Of a stretch of DNA of 64,000 bases, positions 23,886 through 36,634 are shown in pieces. The notes beneath the pieces are model-generated. The model ran no database searches. It saw nothing but the letters and a program-made list of their open reading frames with translations, and had not been told where the DNA came from. Made by a program: the position numbers and the translations under genes. The stretch comes from Cyanoderma ruficeps (taxonomy: Eukaryota > Chordata > Aves > Passeriformes > Timaliidae): the NCBI GenBank assembly GCA_008694505.1, contig VZDJ01000223.1, positions 5,126,050 through 5,190,049 of the forward strand. The letters are read 5' to 3'. Within the stretch, counting starts at the first letter, position 1; each line of letters starts with the position of its first letter.

Positions 23886-26080
23886 CAGGGGCAGGGGGGA
23901 CAGGCGTGTGCCGTGTGTGTGGCTATTGAGGGCGTCGTTCCAGAGCCGCTGGATAATTGCAGCGCTGCCGCCCGGAGCTGAGCGGATGAGCCGGGCGACA
24001 GCTCCCAATTATTGCAGCGCAGCAGGAGAAAGGGAAAGAAAGGGAGAGAAGAAAAGCACAATTATCGGGGCCTCGGCGGCGGCGCCGCACACGGCTGCAA
24101 TTTCCAGGCACAGCCCCGCTCCCGGCGCGTGACACTTCCATTGATTTTTAAACGGGCACTTTTCCATCTCCGCCTCCCGTCCTTCATCCCACGGACACCG
24201 GGACAGGCTCCTGAATCCCCCAGATGATCCCCGAGCGTCCCTGCTCAGCCCAGCCCTTGGTGGGTACCTCAACACCACCCATCTGTCTGGAGACTCCGAT
24301 GCTGCCCCCATTTCCATCTCACTCTCCCACCTTTCCCTCCCAGAGCTGCTCCCGGCTCCGGAATCGCAGCCCTGTATATTAAAAAAGGTCAGATTTCAGC
24401 TCTTGTGAGGAAGCAGAAAGCAGAGCAGCGTGAAGAGCTGCAGCTCCTGGTTCTTGGGGGATCAGGGACTGGGGGCACGGGGGGGTCCTGGAGCTGGATC
24501 CGCTCCCCGCAGCAGGGGATGGGCGGGGTTGTGTCGATCCCACATTGTCACTCCGTAATTGACAATTAAATTTAATTACACCTTTGAGAAATAACAGCGT
24601 GCGCTGGGTTAATGGGCCTGTCTGGAGAGGGGTGGGTTCCTCCCACTCGGCGAGGTGGAGCAGGGGTGACATCTGTGACGTGGTGACACCGTTTGCCAGG
24701 GTGGGGTGGCAGCTGTGGGGCTGAGCAGTGCTCTGGGGGATCCCAGCAGTGCTCTGGGGGATCCCAGCAGTGCTCTGGGGGATCCCAGCAGTGGGGCTTT
24801 GGCATGGGGACACGCTCCAGCAGCAGCAGCAAACCCATCCCGGGGCACATCCTGCACACTTTTCCTGGGAATCCAGCAGCACCCAGGGGAAACAATGCCA
24901 CTGGCACCCTGCAGCTCCATGCTGGGGGTGCTGGAGGTCCCCCAGCACGGCTCAATTCTTTATCTTTATAAAAAACACCAAGCACGGAGCTGCCCGGCCG
25001 CCTTTACCTGTTCCCATCCCTTCTCTGTTTCCCTCTTTTTTTTTTTCTTTTTTTTTTTTTGTAATTTTCTTTGAAGCAACATCACAGCTGTCTCCCAGAT
25101 TTGCTTCCTGCTTTATGAACCTTTGGATGCAATCATCGGCGGCTCTCAAGGTTTCTGCAGCAATTAGAGAGATTTTTCCAGAGTGAGGATCAGGTGCTCG
25201 GCGGGGGCCGAGGTGGTTGGAGGCTCAGCAATCCCAGACTCCACATTTGGGATAACCAGCTCAGCATCTCCCTGGCATCCCCATCCTTTCACACCTCTCT
25301 CTAATTAACCATAATCACCTGCAATTACCTAATTAGTTGGCTGATTTTTGCTCTCTGATCCCGTACTCGTTGCGCTCCCTCCGGACCGGATGAGTTTGGA
25401 GCATCAGCACCCAGGAGCACCTGCGCCCACACTTTGGGGTCACACAGCACCCAGGTGTCCCCAGGCAGGGGACAGGCTGGGTGGCCAATCCTCCACATCC
25501 CCTTTGCACCCACGAGCTCACAAACATTATCCCAGTGCGGCCCTCAGGGGGACAGGAGTGTCCTGGTCCCCTCTGGCTGCCTGGAGAGCCACGTGTGCCA
25601 TAGTGGCATCCTCTGACAGGGTGTGGGGACATGTGCCAGGGCTGTGGGGACACCCGGAGTGCAGAGACTCATCCTGGAGGTCCCCAGTGCCACTGTGCTC
25701 CCCAGCCACGCCAGACTGTGCAGAGACATCCTCGGCATCCACGGATTCCCACGGCACTTCCTGAGTTTGTGACCTGCTGTGACATGGTGTCCCTGCTCTG
25801 AGGGATGGCACGGAGGTGACAGGGCCACAGCCAGCTCTGGGGATGGGTGACCCGGGCTGCTGGACGCTGCAGGAGCGCGGCAGGGAACAAGGCCAAAGCG
25901 CGGCCGCTCTCTCCCTCCCAGTGATCATCGCCCTCATTAAAGCCTAGCTAATTATTATTCGGGCTCATTAGCAATTATAAACTCCAGAGCTGGCACTTCA
26001 TTAAAAAAATGACAACTTCGCACTTAATTATGTTCTCCAGCAGCCCAACGGGTGGGAGCGCTCGCCCTCCTGACCCTGCC
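23886..26080. other. intergenic: no gene; AT-rich patches
   Basis: GC-rich sequence with AT-rich patches at 24,540-24,605 (GTAATTGACAATTAAATTTA), 25,030-25,190 (T-rich run then unique AT-rich sequence), 25,298-25,350 and 25,925-26,040 (TAGCTAATTATTATTCGG, TTAGCAATTATAAAC). The last is dense in homeodomain-type cores. No exon is supported. Confidence 0.4.
24722..24796. repeat. 21-bp tandem repeat, 3 perfect copies
   Basis: Three essentially perfect head-to-tail copies of a 21-bp unit containing CAGTGCTCTGGGGGATCCCA, followed by a partial fourth. Perfect identity suggests recent expansion and length polymorphism. Confidence 0.9.
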
Positions 26081-26084
26081 CGTG

Positions 26085-26330
26085 CTGGCACCGGCACTGG
26101 CACCCACGGCACTGCCAGAACCAGGACAGTGCCCAAAGCTGTACCCACGGCACTGCCAGAACCAGGACAGTGCCCAAAACAGTGCCCACAGCAGTGCCAG
26201 AACCAGGACAGCGCCCAAAACAGTGCCCACAGCAGTGCCAGAACCAGTGCCAGTGCTCAATACAGTCTCCACAGCAGTGCCAATGCCCAAACCAGTGTCA
26301 GCACCCAAAACTGTGCAGCACCCACACCGG
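26085..26330. repeat. minisatellite, ~23-bp unit
   Basis: Direct repeats of a unit like CCAGAACCAGGACAGTGCCC with AAA or CACAGCAG linkers run for about 240 bases and degenerate toward 26,400. Confidence 0.85.
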
Positions 26331-29300
26331 GGCCAGTCCCCAAAGCTGAGCCAGCAGCCAGAGCAGTGCCAGCAGCCACGGCAGTGCCAGCACTCTCCTT
26401 CCTGGCACTGGGCAGCCTCTCCGGAGCAGCACATGGCACACAGGACACGGCACATGGCACACGGCAGAGGACACACACGGCACATGGCACCCGGCACCCG
26501 GAGCTGGCAGCCAGCACCTTCCCGCTCCCTGATGGATAATTGGCCACTAAATCCCTCTGGGGGAGAAACGGTCGGGGAAAAAAAATTACAGCTGCGGAAC
26601 CAGCTCTCCAAAATTATATCACCTTCCCTGACAGGATAATTGCTCCTTTTCCCCGAGATTTAGTACGGATCTCACATCCTTAAACAGTTGGGTGTTATTT
26701 TAAGGGCTCGCGGTGTTTTTCCCTCATCTCCCAGGTACCAGGACCTGCGGCAGAGGGGGGGTGGGAGTGGGGACACCGGTCCCGGGAGGTGACAGAGGGG
26801 AGGAGAGGCGGGGATGATCCCGTTCCGGGTGGCACCGGCGCTGTGCCTTGTTGTCCCCGCGCTCTAATGGCCACATCAATATTATCTCGAGTCTCCGTTA
26901 GCCTGTGACAGGTGAATTAATGACACGGAGCCGGGGAGGACACGCGGGGACACACAGGCAGGGGTCTGCTCAGGACGGGCAGAGCCCGCCCCGGGGGTAT
27001 TTGAGGGGGCAAAACCCTTCGCCAGACACCGGACTCAGAGTGGATTCAGCCCCGGGTACAAGGAGCCCCTCCCTGAGAGCTCCCCCGATATTTTGGGGCG
27101 CCCAGTGCAGCGCGTGTGGCTCCCTGGGGTCGCACCCTCTCCCAAGGAAACCTCTCCTTCCCTCTGGCTCCTATCCAGCTTCCCAACCTCCAGGCCCACC
27201 GCGGCGAGCCATAAATCAGCCGGAGCCCTCGGTGTCACCGGCGCTGCCACCGGCCGAGCCCCATCCATCATCCCCGTCCCGCCGCCGCCTGCCACCTGCG
27301 CCCCGCGCCGGGACCGCCACCCTCACCGGGGATGCTCCGGGGGACCCCAGCGGCCCCCGGCACAGCCCTGCTCATTAGGGCCCCCCACGCCAGCCCTGTG
27401 CCACAGCCGCAGCCATCAGCGACATCCCGGCGGCAGCTGGCGGCCGGCACACGGGAGCAGCTGGGGAGCGAGCCCGGGAGCAGATCCCGGGGATCCCCGT
27501 CACCCCGCACCTGGCCCGTGCTGCCTGCCAGCCGAGGGACCCCCGCGTCACCCTGCTGTCCCCTCAGCCCCGGGCCCGTGCCAGGGCGAGGAGCGGCCGT
27601 CCTTGTCGCTGCGCGCGCTGCTTGGAAAACAAACCCCCATGAAAGCGTTTGGGGATTACAGCCGAGCGAGACCGAGTTCGTCAGGAGCCAGGGAGCATGA
27701 AAAGACGGCTCAGCGAGAGGATTTCTGCCCGCAAGCCCTGCTCGGGAGCACCACTTTGGGAGCCGCTGCCCTTTTATGTCCCCGTGTCACCCAGCGCGGG
27801 GACCGGCACCCTCCGGCGAAGTTTGGCTCTGCCGAGCTGCGCCGAGCCCCGACGCGGCACCTGCCGTGCCACGGGGACATCCCTGGCAGCCCCACGCCGG
27901 GGGAGCGGGGCTGCGAGTCTGTAAATATATTATTTATTCTCTCTATTACCCTCCTCCATTATTCATTGTTTAATCCTCTGCTATTCTATTATTAACTCTC
28001 CCAAGCGCTTCGGCGCTGCTCTGACATGAAAGAGGCACCGCGAAATTCCGCATCCCGCGGTCCCCGCACCGGGATGAGGCGGGAGAGAGACCAGGAGCAC
28101 CCGCAGTCAACATTCCACCGGTTTTTCCTCGGGTTTGGAACACGGCCCTGCCAAAAAATACTCTCACCTCCCGTAGCCGTGAGGGATGGATGCATGGAGC
28201 AACAAGAGGTCCCTGCTCCGGAGGGGAATTTGGGGTTCTGGAGGGCAAGGAACGTTCTCCCGCAGTGTGGGGGTGAGGGTTTCCCACATTCCTGCTGGAA
28301 ATGGCTCCAGTTAAATTATGCATCAGGGTTTTAAAGAGCCGTTTGGGCTCGGAGGGGGCTGGTGGGGTTTTGTAGCAGTGCCTGGTGCCCAGCTCGGCCT
28401 CTGAAATTTCATTCCAGGGTGATCAGAGGGCTCCGAATTCCTGCATTTTTTGGGATACAGGAAGCAGCTCCTGCCCTGGCGCCTGGGCACTGCAGGGCGG
28501 GCTGGAGCTCTGGTGCCTCCTTCCTCCTTGGGTGGCCCCAGGATTAGTTTTTGGGGTGATTTTCAATGAGACTGAGGCGTGGAGGATCCTGAGCCCGCTG
28601 TCAGGATGGATTTACACCAAGAGCCAGGGAAAAGGGATGCTCATTAATTTGGGATGATCCCAGTGAGAACTGGGATCTGCAGGGGCAGGATCCAGCTCCG
28701 AGCCCCTCATGGATGTCGCGGGGAAGGGGCTGGGGAAAAGAGTGTCCCCCTCCCTCCCTCCTTGGGGACAGGGCTCAGCCCAGACACCCCCCTGCCCTGG
28801 GGACGCGTCCCAGAGCTCTGCTCCTGTCACACCTCCCGGTGTCACACGCTGTCACCACACCTGCCCCCGGCGCCGCGCCCCCGGAGGGAGGGAGAGGAGG
28901 CACTTTAATCTCAATCAATTAGAAATAAGGCAGCCTTAACGACAGGGCAATAAAAGAACACTTTAATTTTAGAGCTAATTAAATATCAACAATTGGAATG
29001 CAGCAACAGACAGTTAACCTGGAGTATCCCATTATTTATAAGGAATATAATGCATTGACTGGGGGGTGAAGTGAGTTGTAGTCATTTTAATATCAGCTGT
29101 CACAGTCTAACTGTTCTCTTTTGTCTCACTCCAGCACAATCATCTCCCCGGCTTCCTCCGGGACCGTTCCCACTTCTCCGCTCGACAGAAGATTAATTAA
29201 GCCCGGGTCCCCGCAGAGGACGGGTGCGTGTGCTCCTGTCCCCGCTCCCCGAGCCCGGGTGACACCGGGGCTCGGCGGGCCCAGCCGAGCGAGGCGCTGC

Positions 29301-32300
29301 CTCCAGCCCCGGGGCTCGCTGTAATTGCAACCCCCGACCGAGTGACAAGGCTCCGGAGCCGGGGATTATTGATGGGGAGCGTTCCGGGCTCTGCCGGGCT
29401 CCCCGCGGCTGCCGTGGCTCAGGGCAGGGACACAGCCATTGTCACAGCGGGGGCCAGCTGCCACCGCAGCCCCCCAAAAATCACTCTGCTCCTCACACTG
29501 CCACAAGTCCCAGGCTCCCTGCTCCAGGAAAAGGAGACTCTGGATCTGGAGGAATCCCTTGGGGCTCTCCTGGGACACGCTCCAGGGCTCTGAGTCCCTC
29601 TCCAAGCCGGGAGAGGACGCTGAGCCCCAAATTGGGGATGTTCATCTCCAAAGAGGGGGTGCACGTCCTCCCCACGGCCCCCAAAGCCTCGGCGGCCGCA
29701 CATCCATCCCGGGGCTCCGGCAGAGCCTCGTTCAGTGCGTGTAAAGGCCCGGTTTAGTTCGGGATATCTGATGGGTTTTTAATGGCTCCAGCAGCAGGAG
29801 GAGCCGCGGGGACGGAGCTGGAGCAGCCACCCCCGGGAGCGGCTGCGGATCCCGGGAATGCCGAGGGTCCCCGACAAGCCTGGGGGGACACAGGGCTGAG
29901 GTGACACCCTGAGGACTCGGCCCCTGGAGACCAGATGGAATAAACGCCCCTGGCAGCGGCTGTGCTCGATCGCTGCTCCCTCCGCAGGAAGGGAAACTCC
30001 CCCATTCCCGAAATTTACATTTTCCTCCGCGAAAGTTCCCTGGAGCTCATCTGGGCACGGCCACCCTGCCACTGCCACTCCTGCGCTGCCGCCTTTGTGT
30101 CACTCATCCTCCTGTCGCCATCCCAGCCCCTCCGCAGGGTTCCTGCGCCGGGCTGGGGTCCGGGCAGTGCAGGAAATGTGGGAATTACCCTCACCTTTCC
30201 ATTTACCTGGGGGGATGCGTCACCCCTGCCACCCCGGGGGCGTCCTGTGCCACCAACCCCTGCCATCCTGGGCTCCTCCACTGAGGGGATTATCCCCATC
30301 TTTAAGCCGTGTTGGCTCTCCCTCTCCATTTTCCACCCCGGCTGTTCCCTGGAGGTGCCATAAGGCTGCAAACAGCACCATGGAGCAGCTCCAGTGGGAA
30401 GGGATCCATGAGGATCAGCGAGTCCAATTCTTGGGGTCTGCCCCTCCCCTGGGACCCCAATCCTTGGGGATGGGGGAGGAAAAGGGGAATTGGGGGGTGC
30501 AGTGGAAGGGAGGGGAGTCGAGGCAGGGAAAACGTTTTGATTCCCAGTCTCCGGGTTTTTGTCACAGGTCGGAGATCCTGGATTTCAAAGCGAAATGCCA
30601 CAGCGCGACAAGGAGCCAGGGAATTTTCTTCGGGAAATGTCAAAATGAAGCATTTCCAGAGGGAAATGTCTCAGTGGCCCCATCCCCGCAGGCTGGAGCC
30701 ACCCTGCTGCTGGCAGTGCCACCCGAGGGGGCCGGGGAAGGGCAGGGGGAGGGAGGGAGGACAAAGCCCCCGTCCCTCCATCCGCAGCGTTTCCATGGGA
30801 GCCCTCTCAACCCTCATTACTGGAAAAAAATAATCCCGAGCCCTTTTCCACCTGCCAAGGCGGGAGAGGGGCTGCTGCGAGTGGGAAGTTCCGTGGGATT
30901 TCATTAGTGTTATTATTGTTATTATTTAATTCTCAAGGTCATGGGATTCAGGCCTGAGCTTACTTATTATCCAACCCCACCAAATAAATGATGGATTCCC
31001 ATTCCTGCCTCCAGCCGTGGCTATTACGGTTGCTAAAAACGTTTTCTGCTCATAAAAAAGAAAAGAAAAAAGAAAAAAAAAAAAAGGAGAGGGAAGAAAA
31101 AAAGGGGGAAGAGAAAGAGCAAAAGGAAAACTGCAATAGGAGCCAGGGAAATGATGGATTGCGGGAGATAATCCATCTTGTCAGCCCAGGACTACATAAC
31201 CTTGATGTCAGCGGGTATTTTTCTCTGCCTGAGTCTCCGGCTGCGTGCGGGAGAGAGAGGAGCGGGGATGCTCCCACCACACCTCGGGAAAACTGCCGGG
31301 ATTCGGGGGTCTGCCCTCATTCCCGTGTCCCAGGTGGGCAGGGGGATGCCAATGCCCAGCGCTGGGTGCCCAGGGGGAGGTGGGGAAGGGCTGCGGACGT
31401 GGTGGGCAGCGGGGGACAGCAGGGGACCGTCCCCAGGCAGGCCCTGGCAGCAGAATGTCCCTCTCCTCAGCCTCTTTTTGTCACCAGCCCGTCCCTCCCG
31501 TCCCCCTCCCGCTCCGCTTTTCTTTCCCCCCCTCCCGCCACTCCCCCTTCCCGGTGTCTCTGCCATNCTTCCCACTTAATGGAAATCAGCCCTGGGCGTG
31601 TGAGCGCTGCACACGCGGCCTCTGGTCGGAGCTGGCTCGGGGCGTGCGGGGTCCTGGAGTGCCCGGGGACAGGGAGGATTTGGGGGATCCCAAGGGGCTG
31701 GGCAGGAGCGTCCCAGTGCCCCGGGTTCCTGGCCAGGCTCTGTAGGGGGCTCAGAGCTGGGGAGGGTCCCCTGAGCTCAGAGCAGCCTCACACAGCTCAG
31801 GGAACAGGACCAGGAGCTGCTGCACCTGGAACTGATCCTGGGCCCTGCTCTGTCCTTCCTCTGCCTCCTTCCTTCCTCCATCTCCAGCTCTTCATCTTCA
31901 TTCCATGCCCATCCCTCCACCTCCCTCCCTCCTCCACCTCCCTCCCTCATCCCCATCCCACCCGAGAACACACCGGAGGATGCCAAAACTGGAGCCGGAG
32001 GGGCTTCAAACCAGCTCTCCCAGCCCCTGGATGAATGTTCATCCCCAAACCAGCCACACACACCCCCAAAAACCCCGGGAAAATCCCAGTGCGGGGACGG
32101 GAGGAGCCAGTGCCAAGCAGGAGAGGCACCTGGGCAGCTTTGAGCCCTGTTGTGACAATTCTCCCCCATTTGATGGATCTCCCTGAGCTCGGGCACCTCC
32201 AGGATGGGCATGGAAAATCCATGGATCCCGGCTGGAAGGGCTGGGCAGGCACCCCCACACTGCCTCAGCCCCACAGCCACCGGCCGGGCTCTTCCCAAAA

Positions 32301-32400
32301 GTTGCCCCTGCCACAACTTCCCTTCATTAGAGCTTCAAGGCAGATGCGACGCTAATCAGGAGAACCTTGATATTCCTCAGGAGCCTTAAGCCCTGAAAGG
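26331..32400. other. intergenic: CpG-rich patches and AT-rich islands, no gene
   Basis: CpG-rich stretches at about 26,760-27,900 and 29,150-29,900 alternate with AT-rich islands at 26,575-26,710, 27,915-28,015 (AAATATATTATTTATTCT) and 28,895-29,130. A purine/A-rich tract runs at 31,055-31,135 and there is one N at 31,567. None of the overlapping open frames shows a recognisable domain with splice sites. The CpG patches might be promoters of unannotated transcripts. Confidence 0.4.
28895..29130. other. AT-rich island with homeodomain-type motifs
   Basis: About 235 bases of low GC (CTCAATCAATTAGAAATAAG, AGAGCTAATTAAATATCAAC, AATTGGAATGCAGC, CATTATTTATAAGGAATATA) between CpG-rich flanks. It is among the longest such islands here and a good candidate for a conserved enhancer, not demonstrable from one genome. 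Confidence 0.35.
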
Positions 32401-33496
32401 GAAGAAGGGGAAAAAAAAAATAAAATCCCACGCTCGCTTTGCAGCGCTTTCATTGCGCTTTGAGGTTAATGGAAGGCTAATTTGAAAGGACTCGGTTAAT
32501 GAGAAAGCTAAAAATATTCCTGCCGTGCAGCCCCTTCCTCCGCGCGCCGGCGCCGGCCGAGGATGCTCCGCCAGCCCAGGGACGCCGTGTCCCTCACCTG
32601 ACCCCCGTCCCCACCCCTTGGGGACACGGCCGCGGAGAGATGAGGTGCCTGGGTGGCATCTCCAGCAGGGACGTGTCCCCGCACCGCTGAGGCCACCTGG
32701 GAAGGGGTGGGTGGGAGTGGGAGGCTGCTGTGGGGGTCTGAAATTCCGAGGATTTTGGGGTGGGGCCCACCCGGGGCTGGCAGCCACGCCTTCACCTCCC
32801 AGGAAGGAGCAGGGCTGATAAAGCTCCTCCACCCTCCAGATGGGCTCATCCCTCATCCTGAACATCCACCCATTTCCAGGGTGGATCCACATCGCCTGGA
32901 GCAGCTGATGATGCTCCTGCAGGAAGAGAATGGTTTTAATGGGAAAGATGGAAGCTCGAGGGGATTTTCCAGCTGTGGAAGGGTCGAGGCTGGCTCTGCT
33001 TCATCCCTGCCTCGTCCTCCCTCGGCCATGGCAGCTGGATTCTGGTTTTCCATCAGTGAGACTGGATCAGCTCCCGGCTTGGCAGGGGCCAGTGGGGGCT
33101 GGCGGGGGCACATCCCATACCCCGGGCAGCTGTCGCCTTCCCGGCGCTCCCAGCTCACACGCAGCCACTCGGGATGTGGTTTAATTAGGGAATGATCTGC
33201 ACGGAAAATCACTCCTCCGAGCGCCTCCCATCCTAGGCTCGTGGCTCTGCTCCAAACCAGCAGAAAATCACCCAACTCTGAGGACAATCCCCGGAGATTT
33301 TCCGGAGCTGCTGGTCGGGAGCAGCAGCCGTGGCCGCGGGGGCTGAGGATGGCACCGAGTGCTCGGAATGCTGCCAGTGCCATCCCGAAAGGAGCCACAT
33401 TCCCTCTGCCCCCCCAAGCTAAACCACTGGAAAGGGAGGTTTGGGGGACCTCCTGGGAGAATCTGGGACATGCCGGGACATGAGATGCCCAGAGAG

Positions 33497-33562
33497 GCTG
33501 GGATGTGCTGGGATGTGCTGGGATGTGCCAGGAGATGCCCAGAGATGCTGGGAAATGCTGTG
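33497..33562. repeat. 10-bp tandem repeat (GGGATGTGCT)n
   Basis: Direct copies of GGGATGTGCT, the third ending in GCC, pass into degenerate GAGATGCCCAGAGATGCTGG units. Confidence 0.75.
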
Positions 33563-34164
33563 TCATGCCAGGGACAACTGGGGACATGCCAGGAATTCCC
33601 CATCCACAGGCAGAAGCAGCAGCCAGCAGCGGGAGGCTGTGCCCACATCCCTGGAATTCTCCTCTCCAAAGCTGCCCCAAAGCTTTTATCATAAAACAGG
33701 GATCAGGAGGGCAGGGCTGGATTGTCTCCCTGGAATATTCCAGGAGACTTTCATTCCCTTTCCACATGAAAGGGTTTGTGTTCTCCTCACTGGAGATCCG
33801 ATTCCCATCTCCCTTCCCTGCTCCTCCAGAGACAGATCCCACATTTCCCCTTGAGGGGGGCCGGGTTCCTTTACCCTCCACTTCCCAGGCAATTAGGAAA
33901 ACTTCCCGGGGTGACACGGGGAGATCCAGGCAGGGGCAGGGCACTGGAGCTCCCCGATCCCATTGATGGGTTGATTTTCCTTGGGAGAAGTAAAGCAGGA
34001 GATAATTGTGGCAGAAGGGGCTGATCAGGGGATGTTCAGGCTCCTGTTCCAGCCATTCCCCAGGGGCCCATTATGGAAATTTTTCCTCTCACTGGGAAAT
34101 TGTTGAACAAGTCCGGATGAGAGGCAGCAAAGCCGGGCAGGAATTTGTGTTTTAATCCATGTCC

Positions 34165-34360
34165 TGTGCCCTGATGTCCCTGAGTCCCGTCCCATGAAGT
34201 CCCCAAGTCCTGTGCCACAATGTCCCCAAGCTCAGCTTCAAGATGCCCCAAGCCCTGTGCCACAGTGTCAGTCCCTGTGCCACGATGTCCCCAAGTTCCG
34301 TGTCATGATGTCCCCACACCCTGTCCCTCAATGTCCCCAAGCCTTGTGCCAGCTCCACCC
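34165..34360. repeat. minisatellite, ~20-27-bp unit
   Basis: About seven imperfect copies of a unit reading TGTCCCCAAGTCCTGTGCCA with variable CA/TGA linkers. Confidence 0.8.
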
Positions 34361-35334
34361 AGTTCAACCAGAGCTGTGAGCATCCCACTACCCAAAAACC
34401 TGCCGGCGACACCCCAAGGTCCTGGCAGGGCTATAAACAGACGCTTCAGGTCCAATTTGAAGGTTGGATTAAAAATAAAAGAATGAGTGGGGGAAAAAAA
34501 TCCCCCCCTGGGAGCAGCAGCGCCCTTTGTGGGGTCACAGTGTCCCAGGTCACCAGGACAGCGAGCTGTCCCCGTCCCTGTTCCAATCTGGAGCCTAATT
34601 AGGATCAAACAAACCCTACCCCCCACAGAGAACTGTCCCGGATGAGCAATGCGGAGACACCCAAATTAAGTTGTTTTCCTGCCCCGTTTTATTCCAGTTT
34701 TTAATTAGGTGGCTGCTGAGATGTGACGTGGCCCCATGTAATGGTGTCACCGTGATTTATTGGGGCTGGAGTTACTGTCACCCTCCAACCTCCTTGTCTC
34801 CAGTCTCTGATGGGGTCCTACATGTCCCTGTCCCCATCTTCCTGGTGGGGACACCCCTTGCCACCTTCCCAGGGGAGGGAAACTGGCTACAAACACAATT
34901 TTTTTTAAAATAACACAAAAAAACCCCCAAAACGCCCAAAAAAGAACTTAAAATAGTCTGAACCTTTTTTTAAAAATAATTACAAATACATTTTCCAGCA
35001 GAGCCCTGATGCTGCCAGGGGTGGGGACAGCGACACGTCCCCAAAGGGCACAGGGGAAGGATGGGGTGCCAGGGGGGACACAGAGCCACATGCCAGCTCT
35101 TCAAGGGACATTAAACCAGTTGCCACCGGGCTGGAGGATGAGCACAAGTGACACTTGCCTTGTCCCCGCGTGTTTTTGGCGTGGAGCAGATGGCGAGGGA
35201 CGGATGCTGCTCCCAGAGCCCAGCCGGGCACTGAGGGGGACAAACTGCCCCGTCCCCCCAGGATCCATCGGGATATTCCCAAGCTGACAGCCGGGAGGAG
35301 GTGGGGACGGGCCAGCTGCTGGCACCTGGCTGCG

Positions 35335-35436
35335 GGGACAATCCTGGGACAACCCTGGGACAATCCCGGGACAACCCCGGGACAACCCCGGGACAATCCT
35401 GGGACAACCCCGGGACAATCCTGGGACAATCCTGGG
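35335..35436. repeat. (GGGACAACCCT)n minisatellite
   Basis: About nine copies of an 11-bp unit alternating between GGGACAATCCT and GGGACAACCCC/CCCC variants over roughly 100 bases. Confidence 0.9.
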
Positions 35437-35969
35437 GCAGCCGTGGGATGTGCAGGTACCCGTGACAACTTTGCATGGCCGAACTGCCTCCAAGGGAGGA
35501 AAAGGAGGGAAAACCGAAGGAGATTTCTCAGCTCCGGGGTGGCCCGGCCGGGTGAGAGCCGCCTGTTTGGGGCAGGAGCTGGCAGTGCCACCGGGATGTG
35601 TCACCACAGCCCTGCCTCGAGGCCGGCTGGGAATGCCTCGTGTCCCCTGGGAGGTTTTGGGGAGGTTTTCCCAATCCAGGCAGGATGCTGAGGCTGGATC
35701 CATCTCGCCTCCCCCTCGGAGCCTGCCTGGCTCCTGCCACCTCCAGCCCTGCTGTGATTGATGGGATAATCCAAGGCCAGAGGAGCAGCAGGAGCACTTT
35801 GGGCCAGTCCTTTACAGAAGGAAAAGCCTCCCAGGGAGCTCTGAGGGCAGAGACAGGGCGGGATGAGGGGGACAAGGGCTGGGAATGAGCTCCAGGTGAG
35901 ATCCAGGGGGTCCCACGGGTCACCCCCTCACCTGGACGCTGCCTCTGCTGATGGAGCAAGAAGAGTGAT

Positions 35970-36100
35970 CATGGAATCCTGGAATTACTGAATGTTTTGG
36001 GTTGGGAGAGACTTTAAAGCTTATCCCATTCCATCCCCTGTCATGGGCAGGGACATCTCCCACGATCCCAGGCAGCTCCAAGCCCTGTCCAACCTGTGCC
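35970..36100 (-). mobile_element. CR1 LINE 3'-end fragment
   Basis: The plus strand reads ATGTTTTGGGTTGGGAGAGA then CTTTAAAGCTTATCCCATTC, CATGGGCAGGGACATC and CCTGTCCAACCTG, the reverse complement of the CR1 tail region. Short and noncoding. Confidence 0.8.
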
Positions 36101-36354
36101 AGCAGAGATCTGGGATCACCAGGACGGATGCACCCCAAGGTTGGGCTGTACCTGGGATCCCCCTGAGCATCCAGCCGGGGAATCCCCATCCCAGGGAATC
36201 CTTACCCTGAGTATTGGGGGCAGTGAATAATGAGGGAGGAATCCATGAGTAATTACATTTTAATTAATTTAGGATGATGGATAGAGGGGACCGGGCAGCT
36301 CCATGAATGGTAAAGGACCAACGTCCTGTCACCATCAAAGGGATTTGATCCTTC

Positions 36355-36562
36355 CGAGGAGGGAGGGAGAGAAAAAAGAGGAAGAGGAGGGGAAAGAAAG
36401 AGGGAAAGGAAGGGGGGGGAAAGAGGAAAAGGATGGGGAGGGGGAAAAAGAGGGAAAGAAAGAAAAAGAATGAGGAATAAAAAAGAGAAAATGCCAAGAT
36501 TTATATCCTTGGAAGGACAAGGGGAAGGGGAAGGGGAAGGGGAAGGGGAAGGGGAAGGGGGA
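36355..36562. repeat. purine tract ending in (GGGGAA)n
   Basis: About 130 bases of nearly pure A/G are followed, after a short gap, by eight consecutive GGGGAA units (about 36,513-36,561). Regularly spaced G4 runs satisfy the G-quadruplex pattern on the plus strand. Confidence 0.9.
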
Positions 36563-36634
36563 ACTCTCAACGCTCCACTTGAGTTCATCCCCTGCCTGTG
36601 ATCCCTGGCTTTTATCAGCACAGGGAAGACAACA

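Larger units (their letters stand above)
32401..35330. other. intergenic: no gene seen
   Basis: The segment contains an AT-rich patch at 32,405-32,520 and minisatellites at 33,497-33,562 and 34,165-34,360. Further AT-rich patches lie at 34,660-34,700 and 34,890-34,995. No exon is supported. Confidence 0.4.

Noticed and set aside
32853..33944. 363-residue minus-strand open frame
   Set aside because: Partly built on the GGGATGTGCT tandem repeat, no similarity to a known family that I can see, and no splice or promoter context.
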